Made by a program: the position numbers and the translations under genes
Shown: positions 1 to 10,133 of the stretch, one piece after another
Layout: every line of letters starts with the position of its first letter
How positions within the stretch are numbered: position 1 is the first letter of the stretch
DNA from: Paulinella micropora
Taxonomy: Eukaryota; Cercozoa; Imbricatea; Euglyphida; Paulinellidae
Direction of reading: 5' to 3'
Assembly (NCBI GenBank): GCA_019918135.1
Contig: WBZZ01002820.1
Coordinates: forward strand, 85,234-149,233
Length of the DNA stretch: 64,000 bases
Notes under the pieces: model-generated
What the model saw: the letters and a program-made list of their open reading frames with translations, nothing else
Databases searched by the model: none
Told to the model about the DNA's origin: nothing

Positions 1-325
1 CACGAGTTGTATCATTGGCGTCCGCTGAATCATGTATGATGTTTGGCTTTTTGTGGTCGCTAACAAAAGAAACATAGCACTCCTTTCCTTCCCTATACTT
101 TGAAGGAGATTTGGCTTTGGATTTTTTTGGCCTAACCAAGTCAAACGGATTTTCCGCATTGCCCTGCTTTCCTTCGGCCGAGGCCTGATGCTTCTGGTCT
201 GCTGGGACGTCGACTTCGGTTGGTGCTGGCTCAGTAGGTGCAGGCTCAGTAGGTGCTGGCTCAGTAGGTGCAGTCTCAGACACAGGCTCATGAGCGGGAG
301 CGGTGGTCTTCTTCTTCGGTGGCAT
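1..325 (-). CDS. Hypothetical TEPAP-repeat protein, C-terminus off the window
   Basis: A minus-strand frame opens with ATG at 325 and stays open for 108 codons to the window edge, so the gene is partial. The start is lysine-rich (MPPKKKTT). A short tandem repeat follows, about four units of TEPAP encoded by 15-bp repeats (about residues 20-36), then a charged stretch (PKKSKAKSPSKYREGKE). The second half is less repetitive and ends in a sequence without a stop. I recognise no family. Basic and Pro/Glu-rich composition suggests a disordered or nucleic-acid-associated N-terminus; this is inference. It could be a host gene or part of an element lying to the left. The + strand of this stretch also has an open frame, which I take as a shadow. 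Confidence 0.5.
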   Translation of the reverse strand, partial: MPPKKKTTAPAHEPVSETAPTEPAPTEPAPTEPAPTEVDVPADQKHQASAEGKQGNAENPFDLVRPKKSKAKSPSKYREGKECYVSFVSDHKKPNIIHDSADANDTTR

Positions 326-726
326 CGCCTACCCACACATCAAAAAAGCACAAAACACATGTGTGGGTAGTGCCTGGAAGCAGTTCAATGTATTCTAATC
401 CTTTGTTTTGGAGGTAGAGTCATTATTTTGGACTACCCAAAACAACAACATTGCTTTTTTACTAATAAAAAATAATTATATCGTCTTGTGTGAGTGTGTG
501 TCGTGTTGATTTAGGAGAGGTGAGCGGGTAGGCAGGCACCACACAACACAAACAAAACCACTTAATTATTAATGCTATTCCTGTTTTCTTCTGCAATCCT
601 CATTCGTTCTTGAACGTCTTTCAAATGTTTATTGTATGCTTCAATTATGCTTTCAAAAGTCTTACCTACATCAATTTGGTTCGCATACATTTCATCCCTC
701 TCGCTAAGTGGTTGCTTTCTTGTAGC
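326..726. other. Gap between two minus-strand ORFs
   Basis: About 400 bp, AT-rich, with a TG-rich stretch near 490-510. It would hold the 3' end of the coiled-coil gene and the upstream region of the TEPAP gene if these are separate genes. I see no RNA gene or clear promoter. Confidence 0.4.
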
Positions 727-1047
727 TTACCAACTTTCAAGAAGTCTTAATTCTTTCTTTTTATTCTCCTCATCTCTCTTTCTCTTTCGTTTCATTTTTT
801 TGATAGCTTCCTTTCTCTTATTGCTCTCTTCAATTGTTGATAGCCTATCATCTATGGCATTAAGTCGTTCCTCATAATCCTCCTTCTGTTTATGTAATTC
901 ACTTATTTTTTTATTGATTAATTCAATCCTATTTCCAACATATATTTTAGACCTCAATACTTTTGATTCTGGAATATCTTCATAATATTCCATCCAATCC
1001 TGTCCTTCTTCCCTATCAACTTCTTCTCCTTCGTCTCCACTACTCAT
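727..1047 (-). CDS. Hypothetical acidic coiled-coil protein
   Basis: A 106-codon minus-strand frame starting at the ATG at 1047 (a GTG codon lies just upstream). The first ~25 residues are acidic (SSGDEGEEVDREEGQD). From about residue 40 it becomes a long charged helix with heptad-like spacing of Ile/Leu (RIELINKKISELHKQKEDY), then a very basic run (KKMKRKRKRDEENKKKELR) before a stop. The strong composition bias and acidic-helix-basic order look like a real small nuclear-type protein, but I do not recognise a family. It could also be the last exon of a larger gene. It lies upstream of, and in the same direction as, the TEPAP ORF. Confidence 0.45.
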   Translation of the reverse strand: MSSGDEGEEVDREEGQDWMEYYEDIPESKVLRSKIYVGNRIELINKKISELHKQKEDYEERLNAIDDRLSTIEESNKRKEAIKKMKRKRKRDEENKKKELRLLESW

Positions 1048-1052
1048 CACTA

Positions 1053-1131
1053 CTTCCCTGAAAAAGAAATCTGTGGCAGATGCGAGATTTCCTGCTTCCC
1101 TGAAAATGAAATCGGTGGCAGATGCGAGATT
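1053..1131. repeat. 42-bp tandem duplication
   Basis: Two adjacent copies of a ~42-bp unit beginning CTTCCCTGAAAA (1053 and 1095), differing at a few bases. They lie directly upstream of the coiled-coil ORF start on the minus strand. Confidence 0.8.
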
Positions 1132-2029
1132 GCGAAAGCATGTGGTTGCTGATCGGTTGCTCCTACTTCACCTTTTTTCCAGATGTTCTCTCAAGTCGGA
1201 TGTGTATATTTTTATGAGTGTGCTTGTTGCCAAAGTGTTGTGACGAAGTTATCATAGACGAATGGGAAGGGTTTCCTGTGTCGCGGGTTCAACTCCCACT
1301 CGTTATTAAATGATATTTTGTTATGTTTTTTTTTTCTTTTATTTACCAACTTTCAATACAGAGCACATTTTTTTGTTTTGGAAAAAGATAAGGGGGCTCA
1401 GGACACCACGAAAGAATAAGAAAAGGGGATAAGGACGCTTAGTATTAATAGTTTGTGAAAAAGTGCGATTTTCTAGTTTTGCTAGTTTTTGTTGATTAAT
1501 AGGAGAGCGAAATATGGCAAAATGAGTCAAATTTATGTATATGAATATAAAGATAAGTGTCCTATAGTAATACCTATAGTAGTTACTGGGGAATCCTAGC
1601 CGTTTGTCCATCATTCCAAGAGCCATCCGTGCTCGACCCTCTGCCTAATCATAAAGAGCCACCCAACAGATTATAGGCTTGTGCTTTATGTGGGCTAAGT
1701 TCCAAGACTTAATATTGCCAGAAGATCGTGAACTGACACTCGACCAGTCCACGTCCTCAATCCTACGCGCGCGATTTTTCCCGAAGCCACAGTCCCATAG
1801 TCTGATCGACCACCAATCAGACCCTGTCTAATCCGTCAAATGTGAATGGTGCCTTGGCTCGAGATCAGAATTGACCGAATCCCAAAGTCCAAATCTTAAA
1901 ACGACGATGGACTTCTCGTCGAGTTCCCCTCCCTTGTACTGCGTCCGTTAAGTTTTACAGTTGAGTAGGCCCCTCAGTACGTATTTCCCCACACATATGG
2001 TCGATGTGCGCCCAACTTCCCTCCCGATC
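1132..2029. other. Unassigned DNA left of Gypsy copy A
   Basis: About 900 bp. From about 1,650 the base composition becomes less AT-rich, as expected for a long terminal repeat or 3' UTR of the minus-strand Gypsy-type copy A. I could not match it to a second LTR, so no LTR is called. A B-box-like string (GGGTTCAACTCC) sits near 1284 without a convincing tRNA cloverleaf. Confidence 0.3.
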
Positions 2030-2038
2030 CGAATTCCC

Positions 2039-2392
2039 TTACTTCAGGCTCTGGTGTTTCTTCCCACGCACCGTCTCCGTCGCGTGTGCACCTCCGATCA
2101 GCCTTAAGTCCATCCCGCTCTCCTTGAGCACGTCCCAGATCTTCTGTGGGATCTGTCCGTCGTGTAGCTCGAAGGGGTAATCCAACACTCCCCTCGGCCA
2201 CGCCGAAATTGTCCATGCTTTGTGATCCCTGTCACACTTCCGTGCAGCCGGATCTATTTTAGCATCCCAAACTTCCCTGTTTGCAGAGTCCCACCACACC
2301 GGGACATACTCGCGGTACATCCGGTTTTCCACCGTGTCCTTATCCCAATACAGGTAAAAACTGTAGCATATGCGGAAGGTTCCTAAGTGCAC
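2039..2392 (-). pseudogene. C-terminal extension fragment of Gypsy copy A polyprotein
   Basis: A 117-codon frame directly following the integrase ORF in a different frame. It is rich in Trp and Tyr (YWDKDTVENRMY, WWDSANREVWDAK) and ends at a stop at 2039. I do not recognise the domain. Its place suggests an extra domain after the integrase, where many Gypsy elements carry a chromodomain, but no chromodomain pattern is visible. It may instead be a small separate ORF. Confidence 0.4.
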
Positions 2393-2421
2393 TCTCCGAC
2401 GATCGAGTCTTCCTCGAGTCC

Positions 2422-3720
2422 TTAGCCAGACGCACCACCTTCATCACAAAGAGAACGAACATCCTTATCACCCTTGGTAACGAATCTGGTTGGGGGCCTG
2501 ACCAGATAGAATTGATACAATACCCACGTCATTCCCAGTACCTTATTACACTCCTTCCATTTCTTGTGCTGGACTTCCACCTGTGAGGGCACCACCGGCT
2601 CCTCCAGTTCCGTCCGCACATCAGTCCTTCTACGTTTACCCGGTCTACTCCCCGGTTCAGAAAGGATCAGATCATTCTCCGCCGCCCTCTTAGCCGCCTC
2701 CGTGGGTGGCTTGCGACTCGATACTGACCCCTTTTCCCCGGTCTCGGGCTTTTTAGGGATTACCGGGCCCGTGCCCTCCTCGGAGCTCCGTGCCTGTCCC
2801 TTCCCCTGGCCCCTTCCGTCCCCGGGTTTACCACTATCGAATTCCTTATCCGTCCCCAACTTAGGAGGGTCCTGAAACTCCCCCTTGTTCCTGACGAGCG
2901 CTTCTTGGAGCGTCTCGTTTTCCATGAGGAAAGGATCGTACTTGATGAGGCGTCGAACATTTACAATCTTGTTCTCCCCCCTGCCTCTGATCCGATAGTT
3001 AAACGGCCCCGTCTGTTGTACCACCTGATAAGGCCCCTTCCAATGTACAAACATTTTAGAAGATATGCCCGTCGGTACCTGTGGGTAATACAACATGACG
3101 ATGTCCCATGGCTTATACGTTATCATGGACAAGTCCTGCTCCAAGGGCTCCTTGCCCAGCTTGCGAGCCTGTTCCGCTAGCCTCGCCTGTCTTACCGCTT
3201 GCATCGCCTCCATTGAGACGCGCATGCGGACCCCCCAGAGCTCGTCCTCATCCATCGCCAGCCCAGGCCCATCCTGGTAAACCAAGTGTTGAGGCATCAC
3301 CGGTTCCTGTCCAAACACCACCTGGTACGGGGATCTACACTCCGCCCCCGCCCCAAGGGCTTTCGATGGCATCGCATTCATTGCGAACACAAAGCTCGGG
3401 ACCACCTCATTCCACAAGAGCTGACTCTTCTTGCAGTAGGCCCTCAGAGCCGACTTGAGTGGTCTGTGGATCCGCTCAAGCTTGCCATTCGCCCTCGGGT
3501 TGTATGGCGTTACATACTGCCGGTGAACCCCGTAGAACTTTGCGAGCCTTTCCATAAGCTCGTTGTCAAAAGCTGGCCCCTTATCCGAGCAGATCGTCTT
3601 CGGGACCCCCACCATACACAGGACTCGAGCGATCAGCTCCCTGGCTGTCGTCTCCGCCGTTGTGTCTGGCACCGGGATCGCCCATACGTAATTGCTCGCC
3701 CTGTCGATGACCGTCAACAA
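2422..3720 (-). pseudogene. Integrase core and C-terminal region, Gypsy copy A
   Basis: About 430 codons. The start covers the integrase core: VIDRASNYVWAIPV, then the second catalytic Asp in TICSDKGPAFDN and the catalytic Glu in NPRANGKLERIHR. The C-terminal part shows the typical integrase tail (DIVMLYYPQVPTG, KMFVHWKGPYQVVQQ) and ends in a Lys/Pro-rich linker. The first catalytic Asp (FLHVDHVGPLPP) lies upstream in another frame near 3,790, so a frameshift splits the core between about 3,720 and 3,760. Confidence 0.85.
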
Positions 3721-3835
3721 GAATTTTATCCTTCGCCGGCCCCACCGGCGGCAATGGTCCCACGTGGTCTACATGCAGGAACTCAAAGAGCCTTTCCAGC
3801 AATGTAAATTTACCCACCGGGATCTTTCCCTCCAT
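3581..3835 (-). pseudogene. N-terminal piece of integrase core, Gypsy copy A
   Basis: Only the first ~35 codons are meaningful. They carry ERLFEFLHVDHVGPLPPVG with the first catalytic Asp of the DDE triad. After about 3,730 the frame becomes a shadow of the neighbouring integrase fragment. Confidence 0.7.
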
Positions 3836-4655
3836 CGGGACCCCTCTTGTTCATCAGACAGGTCGTACAGCCTTTGACTCTTTCTTTCACAAACCGATCC
3901 ATCCCCTCCCACCAGAACCTCCTTTTGATAATCCACTGCGTCCTCTGCACCCCCGGGTGATTAACCAACGGGACCACGTGCGACGCCACGTAAATCATCT
4001 GTCTCAGTTTGGCCGGGACCCATAAAACCCACCTCTCCGGGTTATTGGCCGTCTCTGCCGCCTTGCCTTTGTACCATAAGAGGCCATCCCGCCATGCCAA
4101 CGTCTTGAGCTGTGTCCAGATCCTATCCGTCAGCAACAGCTCATCTTCCGCCAAGAAGTACCGGATCAAGTCCTTGTACTCCTCGTCGGTCCTCTGGCAT
4201 TGTCTCCAAGCCTCCATAGATGCAATGCGCACTGTCCCGTCCTCTACCTGGACGCCCTCATAAAGCCTGGAATCCGGCCCCAACCTCTCCGCAGCCTCCA
4301 CCGGCTCGGCTGAGGTCTTCTCTGTCTCGAGGGCTGTCTCCACGCCCGGGTCTTCCACGTAGGTGCGGACGGCCGGTGCCGCATGTGCCTGGCAACAGTA
4401 GCACTCATGCTCCGCCTTATACTCATCCCGCATCGCGGCCTTATCGGCCTCGTACTCCTTAAGGCGTTGCATGGCCTCCTCTGCAAAGTGCTCGTCACAG
4501 CACTCCGCTCGGCCTACTTCCCGTTCCAACTGAGCCGTCATGACTCTCCTATATTCCGCCCTCTTAGCTTCCACCAGCTTAGGCTCCTTTCGGCTAGCCC
4601 CCGGGTGAGCCTTATTGGCATAGAAGATCATATTCGCCGGTAAGACATCCTTCAT
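3810..4655 (-). pseudogene. Integrase zinc-binding domain and linker, Gypsy copy A
   Basis: A 281-codon frame. The C-terminal third carries the HHCC integrase zinc domain: two His in VNHPGVQRTQW and upstream, then KGCTTCLMNKRG with the CxxC pair. Before it lies a WVLWVPAKLRQMIYVASH segment typical of the pre-integrase region. The N-terminal ~130 residues are an acidic, Ala/Glu-rich linker between RNase H and integrase of unknown role. Confidence 0.8.
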
Positions 4656-4663
4656 GTCCTTCT

Positions 4664-5239
4664 TCAGGCCAAATCCTCAAACTCATCCATCTGCTGCATA
4701 GCAGCTAGACACGCGGATGGCGTGGAGTAATTGACCCTAGATAATGAGTCGGCGACAATGTTCTTCTTTCCGGGCAGATATTTGACGGTGAAGTCATAGC
4801 ACGATAGCAAAGCCTGCCGTCTGGCCAACCGGCCTGTGCAATCATTAGTCATTAACCATAGAAGGTTCTGATGATCCGTCCTTTCAACGATATCCCGTGA
4901 CCCCCACAAGTACTCCCTGAGCCTTATAAAGGACCAGACCACCGCCAAGGCCTCCCTCTGCCTCGTACAATAGTTCTGTTCGGCCTTATTGAGCTTCCGG
5001 CTCAAATACATAATCGGCCTCAGGACTCCGTGACTATCGTACTGCTGTAAGACCGCTCCGACCGCGTACTTAGACGCATCGGTGTCTAGCACATACTGTT
5101 TGTCAACATCCGGCATCATCAAGATGCAGTCCTTATTGAACTTGGGATCACGAGTTAACATTTCCTTAATGAACTCGAACGTCTCCTCCTGTTTAGGCGT
5201 CCATTCCCTCATATCGCCTTTCAAGTACAGCTCCCGCAA
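4664..5239 (-). pseudogene. RNase H domain, Gypsy copy A
   Basis: A 191-codon frame. It holds the Gypsy RNase H pattern: YVLDTDASKYAVGAVLQQ with the first Asp, QREALAVVWSFIRLREYL with the Glu, and VERTDHQNLLWL with the next Asp, ending KYLPGKKNIVADSLSR with the last Asp. All four catalytic positions look intact. It overlaps the RT fragment (5221-5574), which is in another frame. Confidence 0.88.
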
Positions 5240-5574
5240 CGGTTTAACCGTGTCCGACCATAATATTGCGCTAACGCAATAAAGGAGAACAACTCCGACC
5301 GCGTCTGAGGCCGCTTTATCCCGTCCACAGCCTCCCTCTTCTTAGCCTCGATCGCAACCGTGCCGTTCAATATATCATATCCCAAGTACGTCACCTGTCG
5401 GGTGGCAAACTGACACTTAGCCAGGTTCACCTTGAGACCAAACTCTCTCACCCGTCGGAAAACGTCCTGGATGTGGGCCAGATGTTCCTCCATGGTATTG
5501 GAGTAGATAATGATATCATCTATGTAACAGAAAGCATAATCCTCCGCTTTCTGTCCATGTTTCTCCATAAACAC
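5221..5574 (-). pseudogene. Reverse transcriptase palm (YIDD) fragment, Gypsy copy A
   Basis: The frame contains FCYIDDIIIYSNTMEEHL, the YxDD catalytic motif, then FGLKVNLAKCQFATRQVTYLG, the motif following it in Gypsy RTs. The fragment after ~5,290 loses similarity because of a deletion relative to copy B. Confidence 0.88.
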
Positions 5575-5598
5575 ATCTGCCTTTCCATCCTCAAACTG

Positions 5599-6123
5599 TC
5601 AACCAAGCATTTTCTGCATTGCTGCCTGAAATATGCCCGGCGAGTTCCACAGACCCATCGGCAATGCCTTCCATTGGTATAGCGTCATGCCCACCACAAA
5701 CGCGGTAAGCCACCTGCTCTTCCTACTGAGCGGGATCTGCCAGAACCCATTTTTCAAATCCAACACCGAGTAATATTTCGCGTGTTTTAACTTGCGCATA
5801 CAATCATCAATCTTAGGAAGCGGGTATCGCTCTCCTTCGATGATTTTGTTCGCCCGATAGTAATTCACACAAAATCTCAGTGCACTGTCCGGCTTTGGAA
5901 CCATGCGTACATGAGACGAAATCGGGGAGTCAGAAAACTCCGTGAAATCATCCGCCTGTAGTTCCTCCGCCTTCTCCTGGGCTATGCTCTCCTCCCTCCG
6001 GCCCAGACTAGACCTCCTAGAGGCATGCGTGATATTCATCCCCGGTATCTTCCTGAGATGAGCCTCATAATGCTTGACCGTGCCCGGTCTAGGCGGATCA
6101 AAGATCTCTTTTTCCCTAGCCAT
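5599..6123 (-). pseudogene. Reverse transcriptase N-terminal part, Gypsy copy A
   Basis: A 174-codon frame with SHVRMVPKPDSALRFCVNYYRANK and the catalytic motif A in YSVLDLKNGFWQIPL, then PMGLWNSPGIFQAAM, the usual region before the YxDD loop. The stop at 5599 separates it from the palm fragment. Confidence 0.88.
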
Positions 6124-6151
6124 TACTTCCTGTAGGCTTTTCAGATCTTCC

Positions 6152-6700
6152 TCAATTCCAATCCGCCCGCATTTGAGCCATCCTCTCTTCCCATGACTGG
6201 GCGTTCTTCCGACTTTTCAGTTTGGGCGCCTCCGCCATGCCCGTCCACGCATCCTCCACCAAGCCATCCTCGGAGGGCATCTCCACTTCCTTCTGGTGGT
6301 ACTTGACTTCCGGAAACTCATCCCACTTACCCAGATTCGCGATACGATCTAGAATCAAGGCGTACTGAATAGGTGCCTTCTTCGTAAAGAACCCCGTGAA
6401 GCAGGTAAATGCCTGCTCACGTATCTTCTGAAGGTCACAACCCTTAAGTGAGTTCCGATACGTCAGCCCCTGTGCCCTAGTGCCCAATCTCCAAGCAATC
6501 ACCAAATGTTGCTTCCTAGACGGCACCGGGATCGGGTGATCCACCATCCGGCCCAAAACCTCACCCGCCCATAGAGCCTTGTCATGGAACGGTAGGACAA
6601 TAGAGAACGGTTTGTCATCCCCGAAATACTTCGTGAGCAACTTCGCCGTCTCCTCCGAATTTCGCGGACAAAGAGGTTTGTCACCCCACCTGTTCCCCAC
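6152..6700 (-). pseudogene. Pre-RT conserved region 2, Gypsy copies A/B family
   Basis: A 182-codon frame with a clear counterpart in copy B (10,043-10,720). It contains GDKPLCPRNSEETAKLL and AFTCFTGFFTKKAPIQYAL. I do not recognise the domain. It lies between the protease-like zone and RT and is conserved between the two copies. Confidence 0.6.
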
Positions 6701-7022
6701 GAAACCCCAAAATCCCGTCCTTCGTTCCTCCCGTTGAAACCCGCATCGACATCAACGGTTCAAACAACTGCCTATTGGCCTGTGATGCCTTTGCATGGAA
6801 GCAGTACCGGTTCTGAAGGAACACGTAAGGCTCCTTCTTCCCATCCCTGAACCTATCCATCCCTGCCTCCATGTCCATGTTATGTTCTTCCAAAGTGTAA
6901 GCCACACACCGGCCCTGAATTAAGTCCTCCACCGTTGCCCTTTCCCACCGTCGAACAATCTTTCTAGCCCTCCCCGCCAACCCGCGGTTATCCGGCTCGA
7001 AATCCCTATAATAATTGTCCAA
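6681..7022 (-). pseudogene. Pre-RT conserved region 1, Gypsy copies A/B family
   Basis: A 113-codon frame matching copy B (10,725-11,297), with RAREGL-type basic helices and FLQNRYCFHAKASQANR. Function unknown. The upstream part of the same region in copy A (7,023-7,340) is too broken to read as one frame. Confidence 0.55.
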
Positions 7023-7360
7023 CGCTGGGCTGATATGGCTTCGGTATGATCAACTGCACCCTTGCGCTTCGCGCAATTGCGTGTGAGTCACCGCCCTTGG
7101 TCGTGCAGTGTTTAGTGAACGATACCGCGTAAGTATCCGTATGGAAGAGAGGACCCGAACTGCCGTCCGCCCCCTCACCATATCCTCCGCGTCATCATCA
7201 CTAATTCCATAGTATTACGGGTGCACCAATCCCGACCGGCAGTCAATCAACGTACTCATCTTAATGAGCTGTTTGAATCCGGCCAAACCGCAAGCATTAT
7301 CAGGGCAGACATAGAACTGAATGTCATAGGACTTACTCGAGTAGAGTTCCATGGCTAACA

Positions 7361-7744
7361 TCATGGTCCCCCTCCGCTCTCGCATTCCCATTCATTCCCT
7401 CTATGCCCCCCCCTCATCGGCAACATATTCCGTCCAACCACGCCTTTATTGCCGCCACGAATCTCGCCCCCGCGATTTATTAAAATTAGCCAACGTATCG
7501 TTAGCCGATTATCGCATACCCACTCAAAGTTCACAAGGTAAACCTGAGCAACCCATAGGCATCGTGTTGCGGTAGCCTCATCTCTAGGCGCAGAGTCCTT
7601 CATCGGCGGATAACACTGAGAACAAAGTGTAGCATCATACACTCCGCTCGCTCGGTTCGACAGCCCGCTTTTAATACCTCCCTTAGCGGCTAAAAAGTCC
7701 GAGACTTCCAATATGCCATTATGATTGGCATATATGCTTATCAA
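7361..7744 (-). pseudogene. Gag/protease-zone remnant, Gypsy copy A
   Basis: A heavily mutated counterpart of copy B at 11,450-12,076 (shared pattern GxIKSGLSNR / GFIRSGLSDR and QVYLVNFE / QVYCVNLE). No intact D-S/T-G protease motif is visible in either copy. Confidence 0.45.
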
Positions 7745-8090
7745 AACCGTCGATGATTTCCGCCTTTATTGCCTTTTCCTTCCCCCGGCTCCTTCAGCTA
7801 TGTCATAGCTGCCCAAGTAACAGAAATCTGACACGCAGTCATAGATGTCCGATTGGCTTTACCGTCATGTCCCTCCATATTTGTACAGTGCGTCCCACAC
7901 CGTATAGATTTCAGTGACAGTCCTTCCAGCCGGCTACCCTCCACCCAATTCAGTACTGTAACTTACTTTGAAATCCATAGTGACATCCTGCCGCTTCCCT
8001 AGTGACTTCCAGTCACTTCCTCCTTCAAAGTTTACAGTCGAATATCAGCCAGCCGGTTGCCGAAAGAAAAGATAAGAGAAAAATTTTAAT
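7745..8090. other. Broken 5' part of Gypsy copy A
   Basis: No readable frame. It probably continues the gag region of copy A into the minisatellite edge. Confidence 0.3.
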
Positions 8091-8555
8091 CAATCCAATG
8101 CAATCCAATGCAATCCAATGCAATCCAATGCAATCCAATGCATATCCAATGCAATCCAATGCAATCCAATGCATATTCAATGCAATCCAATGCATATCCA
8201 ATGCAATCCAATGCAATCCAATGCATATCCAATGCATATCCAATGCAATCCAATGCATATCCAATGCAATCCAATGCAATCCAATATATATCCAATGCAT
8301 TCCAATGCATATCCAATGCAATCCAATGCAATCCAATGCATATCCAATGCAATCCAATGCAATCCAATGCAATCCAATGCAATCCAATGCATATCCAATG
8401 CAATCCAATGCAATCCAATGCATATCCAATGCAATCCAATGCAATCCAATGCATATCCAATGCATATCCAATGCATATCCAATGCATATCCAATGCAATC
8501 CAATGCAATCCAATGCAATCCAATGCATATCCAATGCATATCCAACGCATATCCA
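8091..8555. repeat. Mixed 10/11-bp minisatellite (CCAATGC + AAT or ATAT)
   Basis: About 465 bp built from a constant CCAATGC core separated by either AAT (10-bp unit) or ATAT (11-bp unit). The array lacks stops in several frames on both strands, which creates long false ORFs. A few units vary near 8,285-8,300 (CCAATATAT, CCAATGCATT) and at the right end (CCAACGC). Confidence 0.97.
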
Positions 8556-8698
8556 GCAGGAAGGAAAACAATTATCACAAACTCTGGCGCGCGGAGCAGC
8601 AAGAATTCGAAACAATGAAGAAGCTTCAAGCAACACTAACTGCGGAAGTAGTCGAAAGACAGACACATGAGGTCACATTACAGACATATATATGTTGA
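8556..8698 (+). other. Possible coding remnant after the minisatellite
   Basis: In one + frame this stretch reads as an amphipathic helix (AEQQEFETMKKLQATLTAE) ending at a stop at 8698. The composition is protein-like and unlike the repeat, but there is no start and no recognised family. It may be the end of an exon or of an inserted element. Confidence 0.25.
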
Positions 8699-8739
8699 TA
8701 TACATTTTAATTTTTTTACTTGACACTACCGGAACGCGA

Positions 8740-9115
8740 AGATATTGATTTTAAAATCAATATTAATGTTGAGCAAAAATCAATATTAATATTGAAGAAA
8801 ATATTGATTTAATATAGCAGATTTTGCTGCTGGGCAGGCAGTGTAACTTAAAAAATCTCACTTAGTGGCACCTGCTACCTTAAATTCAGCTTTCAATACT
8901 TTTATAAATATTTTTTTGGAAAAATTAATATCTTTTTCGATAGATATTGATTGATCCTTTTTTTTCAATATTTCTCATGGTGGCCAGGCATACGTAAGCT
9001 CTAAGTTCGAACAATATTTTTTTTTAAAATAATTTTTGAAATATTTGCTTTTTTGCAATATTAATATTGCACTCATTTCAATATTAATATTGCTTTTTTG
9101 CAATATTAATATTGC
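8740..9115. repeat. AT-rich palindrome cluster
   Basis: Contains repeated short palindromes based on AATATTAATATT. At 9,055-9,116 the 16-mer GCAATATTAATATTGC occurs as perfect or near-perfect palindrome copies, the last ending exactly where Gypsy copy B sequence begins (GCAGTCCTTATTG). Confidence 0.85.
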
Positions 9116-9581
9116 AGTCCTTATTGAACTTGGGATCACGAGTTATCATTTCCTTAATGAACTCGAACGTCTCTTCCTGCTTAGGCGTCCATTCCCGCAT
9201 ATCACCTTTCAAGTACAGCTCCCGCAACTGCTTAACCGTCTCCGACCAATTCGGAAAGAACTGACTATAATATTGCGCCAACGTAATAAAGGAGAACAGC
9301 TCCGACCGCGTCTGAGGCCGCTTAATACCATCCACAGCTTCCCTCTTCTTAGCAGCGATCGCAACCGTTCCATTCGATATATCATATCCTAAGTACGTCA
9401 CCTGTCGGGTGGCAAACTGGCACTTGGCCAAGTTCACCTTGAGACCAAACTCTCTCACCCGTCGGAAAACGTCCTGGATGTGAGCCAGATGCTCCTTCAT
9501 GGTATTGGAGTAGATAATAATATCATCTATGTAACAGAAAGCATAATCCTCCTCCTTCTGCCCATATTTCTCCATAAGCAC
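9116..9581 (-). pseudogene. Reverse transcriptase palm (YIDD) and connection, copy B
   Basis: Carries CYIDDIIIYSNTMKEHL (YxDD), LKVNLAKCQFATRQ and RSELFSFITLAQYYSQFF. The sequence then runs into DCNINIAKKQY, where the palindrome cluster starts; those last residues are not element sequence. Truncation removes RNase H. Confidence 0.88.
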
Positions 9582-9605
9582 ACCTGCCTTTCCATCCTCA
9601 AACTG

Positions 9606-10133
9606 TCAACCAAGCATTTTCTGCATTGCTGCCTGAAATATGTCAGGCGAGTTCCTCAGACCCATCGGCAATACTTTCCACTGGTGTAGCGTCATGCCCA
9701 CCACAAACGCGGTAAGCCACCTGCTCTTCCTACTGAGCGGGATCTGCCAGAACCAATTCTTCAAATCCAACACCGAGTAATATTTCGCGTGTTTTAACTT
9801 GCGCATACACTCATCGATCTTAGGCAGCGGATACCGCTCACCCTCGATGATCGTGTTCGCCCGATAGTAATTCACACAAAATCTCGGTGCACCATCCTGC
9901 TTCGGAACCATCCGTACATGAGACGAAATCGGGGAGTCCGAAATCTCCGTGAAATCATCAGCCTGCAGCTCCTCTGCCTTCTTCTGGGCAATGCTCTCCT
10001 CCCTGCGGCCTAGACTAGACCTCCTAGAGGCATGCGTGATATTCATCCCCGGTATCTTCCTGAGATGAGCCTCATAATGCTTGACCGTGCCCGGTCTAGG
10101 CGGATCAAAGATCTTCTTCTCCTTGGCCACCAC
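9606..10133 (-). pseudogene. Reverse transcriptase N-terminal part, copy B
   Basis: A 175-codon frame equivalent to copy A 5599-6123, with YSVLDLKNWFWQIPL (motif A) and PMGLRNSPDIFQAAM. Ends at a stop that separates it from the palm fragment at exactly the same place as in copy A. Confidence 0.88.

Larger units (their letters stand above)
2030..8040 (-). mobile_element. Decayed Gypsy-type LTR retroelement copy A (internal region)
   Basis: Minus-strand fragments occur in the order gag remnant, pre-RT domain, RT, RNase H, integrase, C-terminal extension, which is the Ty3/Gypsy order (integrase after RNase H). Reading frames change many times, so the copy is dead. The pol fragments are closely similar to copy B at 9,116-14,750. 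No LTR pair, primer-binding site or target duplication was found. Confidence 0.85.

Noticed and set aside
1260-1305. tRNA-like B box (GGGTTCAACTCC)
   Set aside because: No matching A box or cloverleaf stems could be drawn; possibly a tRNA or SINE remnant.
1620-2030. 3' LTR of Gypsy copy A
   Set aside because: No matching second LTR found near copy A or B and no TG...CA ends could be defined.
8002-8698. Long open frames on both strands over the minisatellite (up to ~220 codons)
   Set aside because: They exist only because the 10/11-bp unit has no stop in several frames; the products are pure QSNA/CIGLHWI-type repeats.
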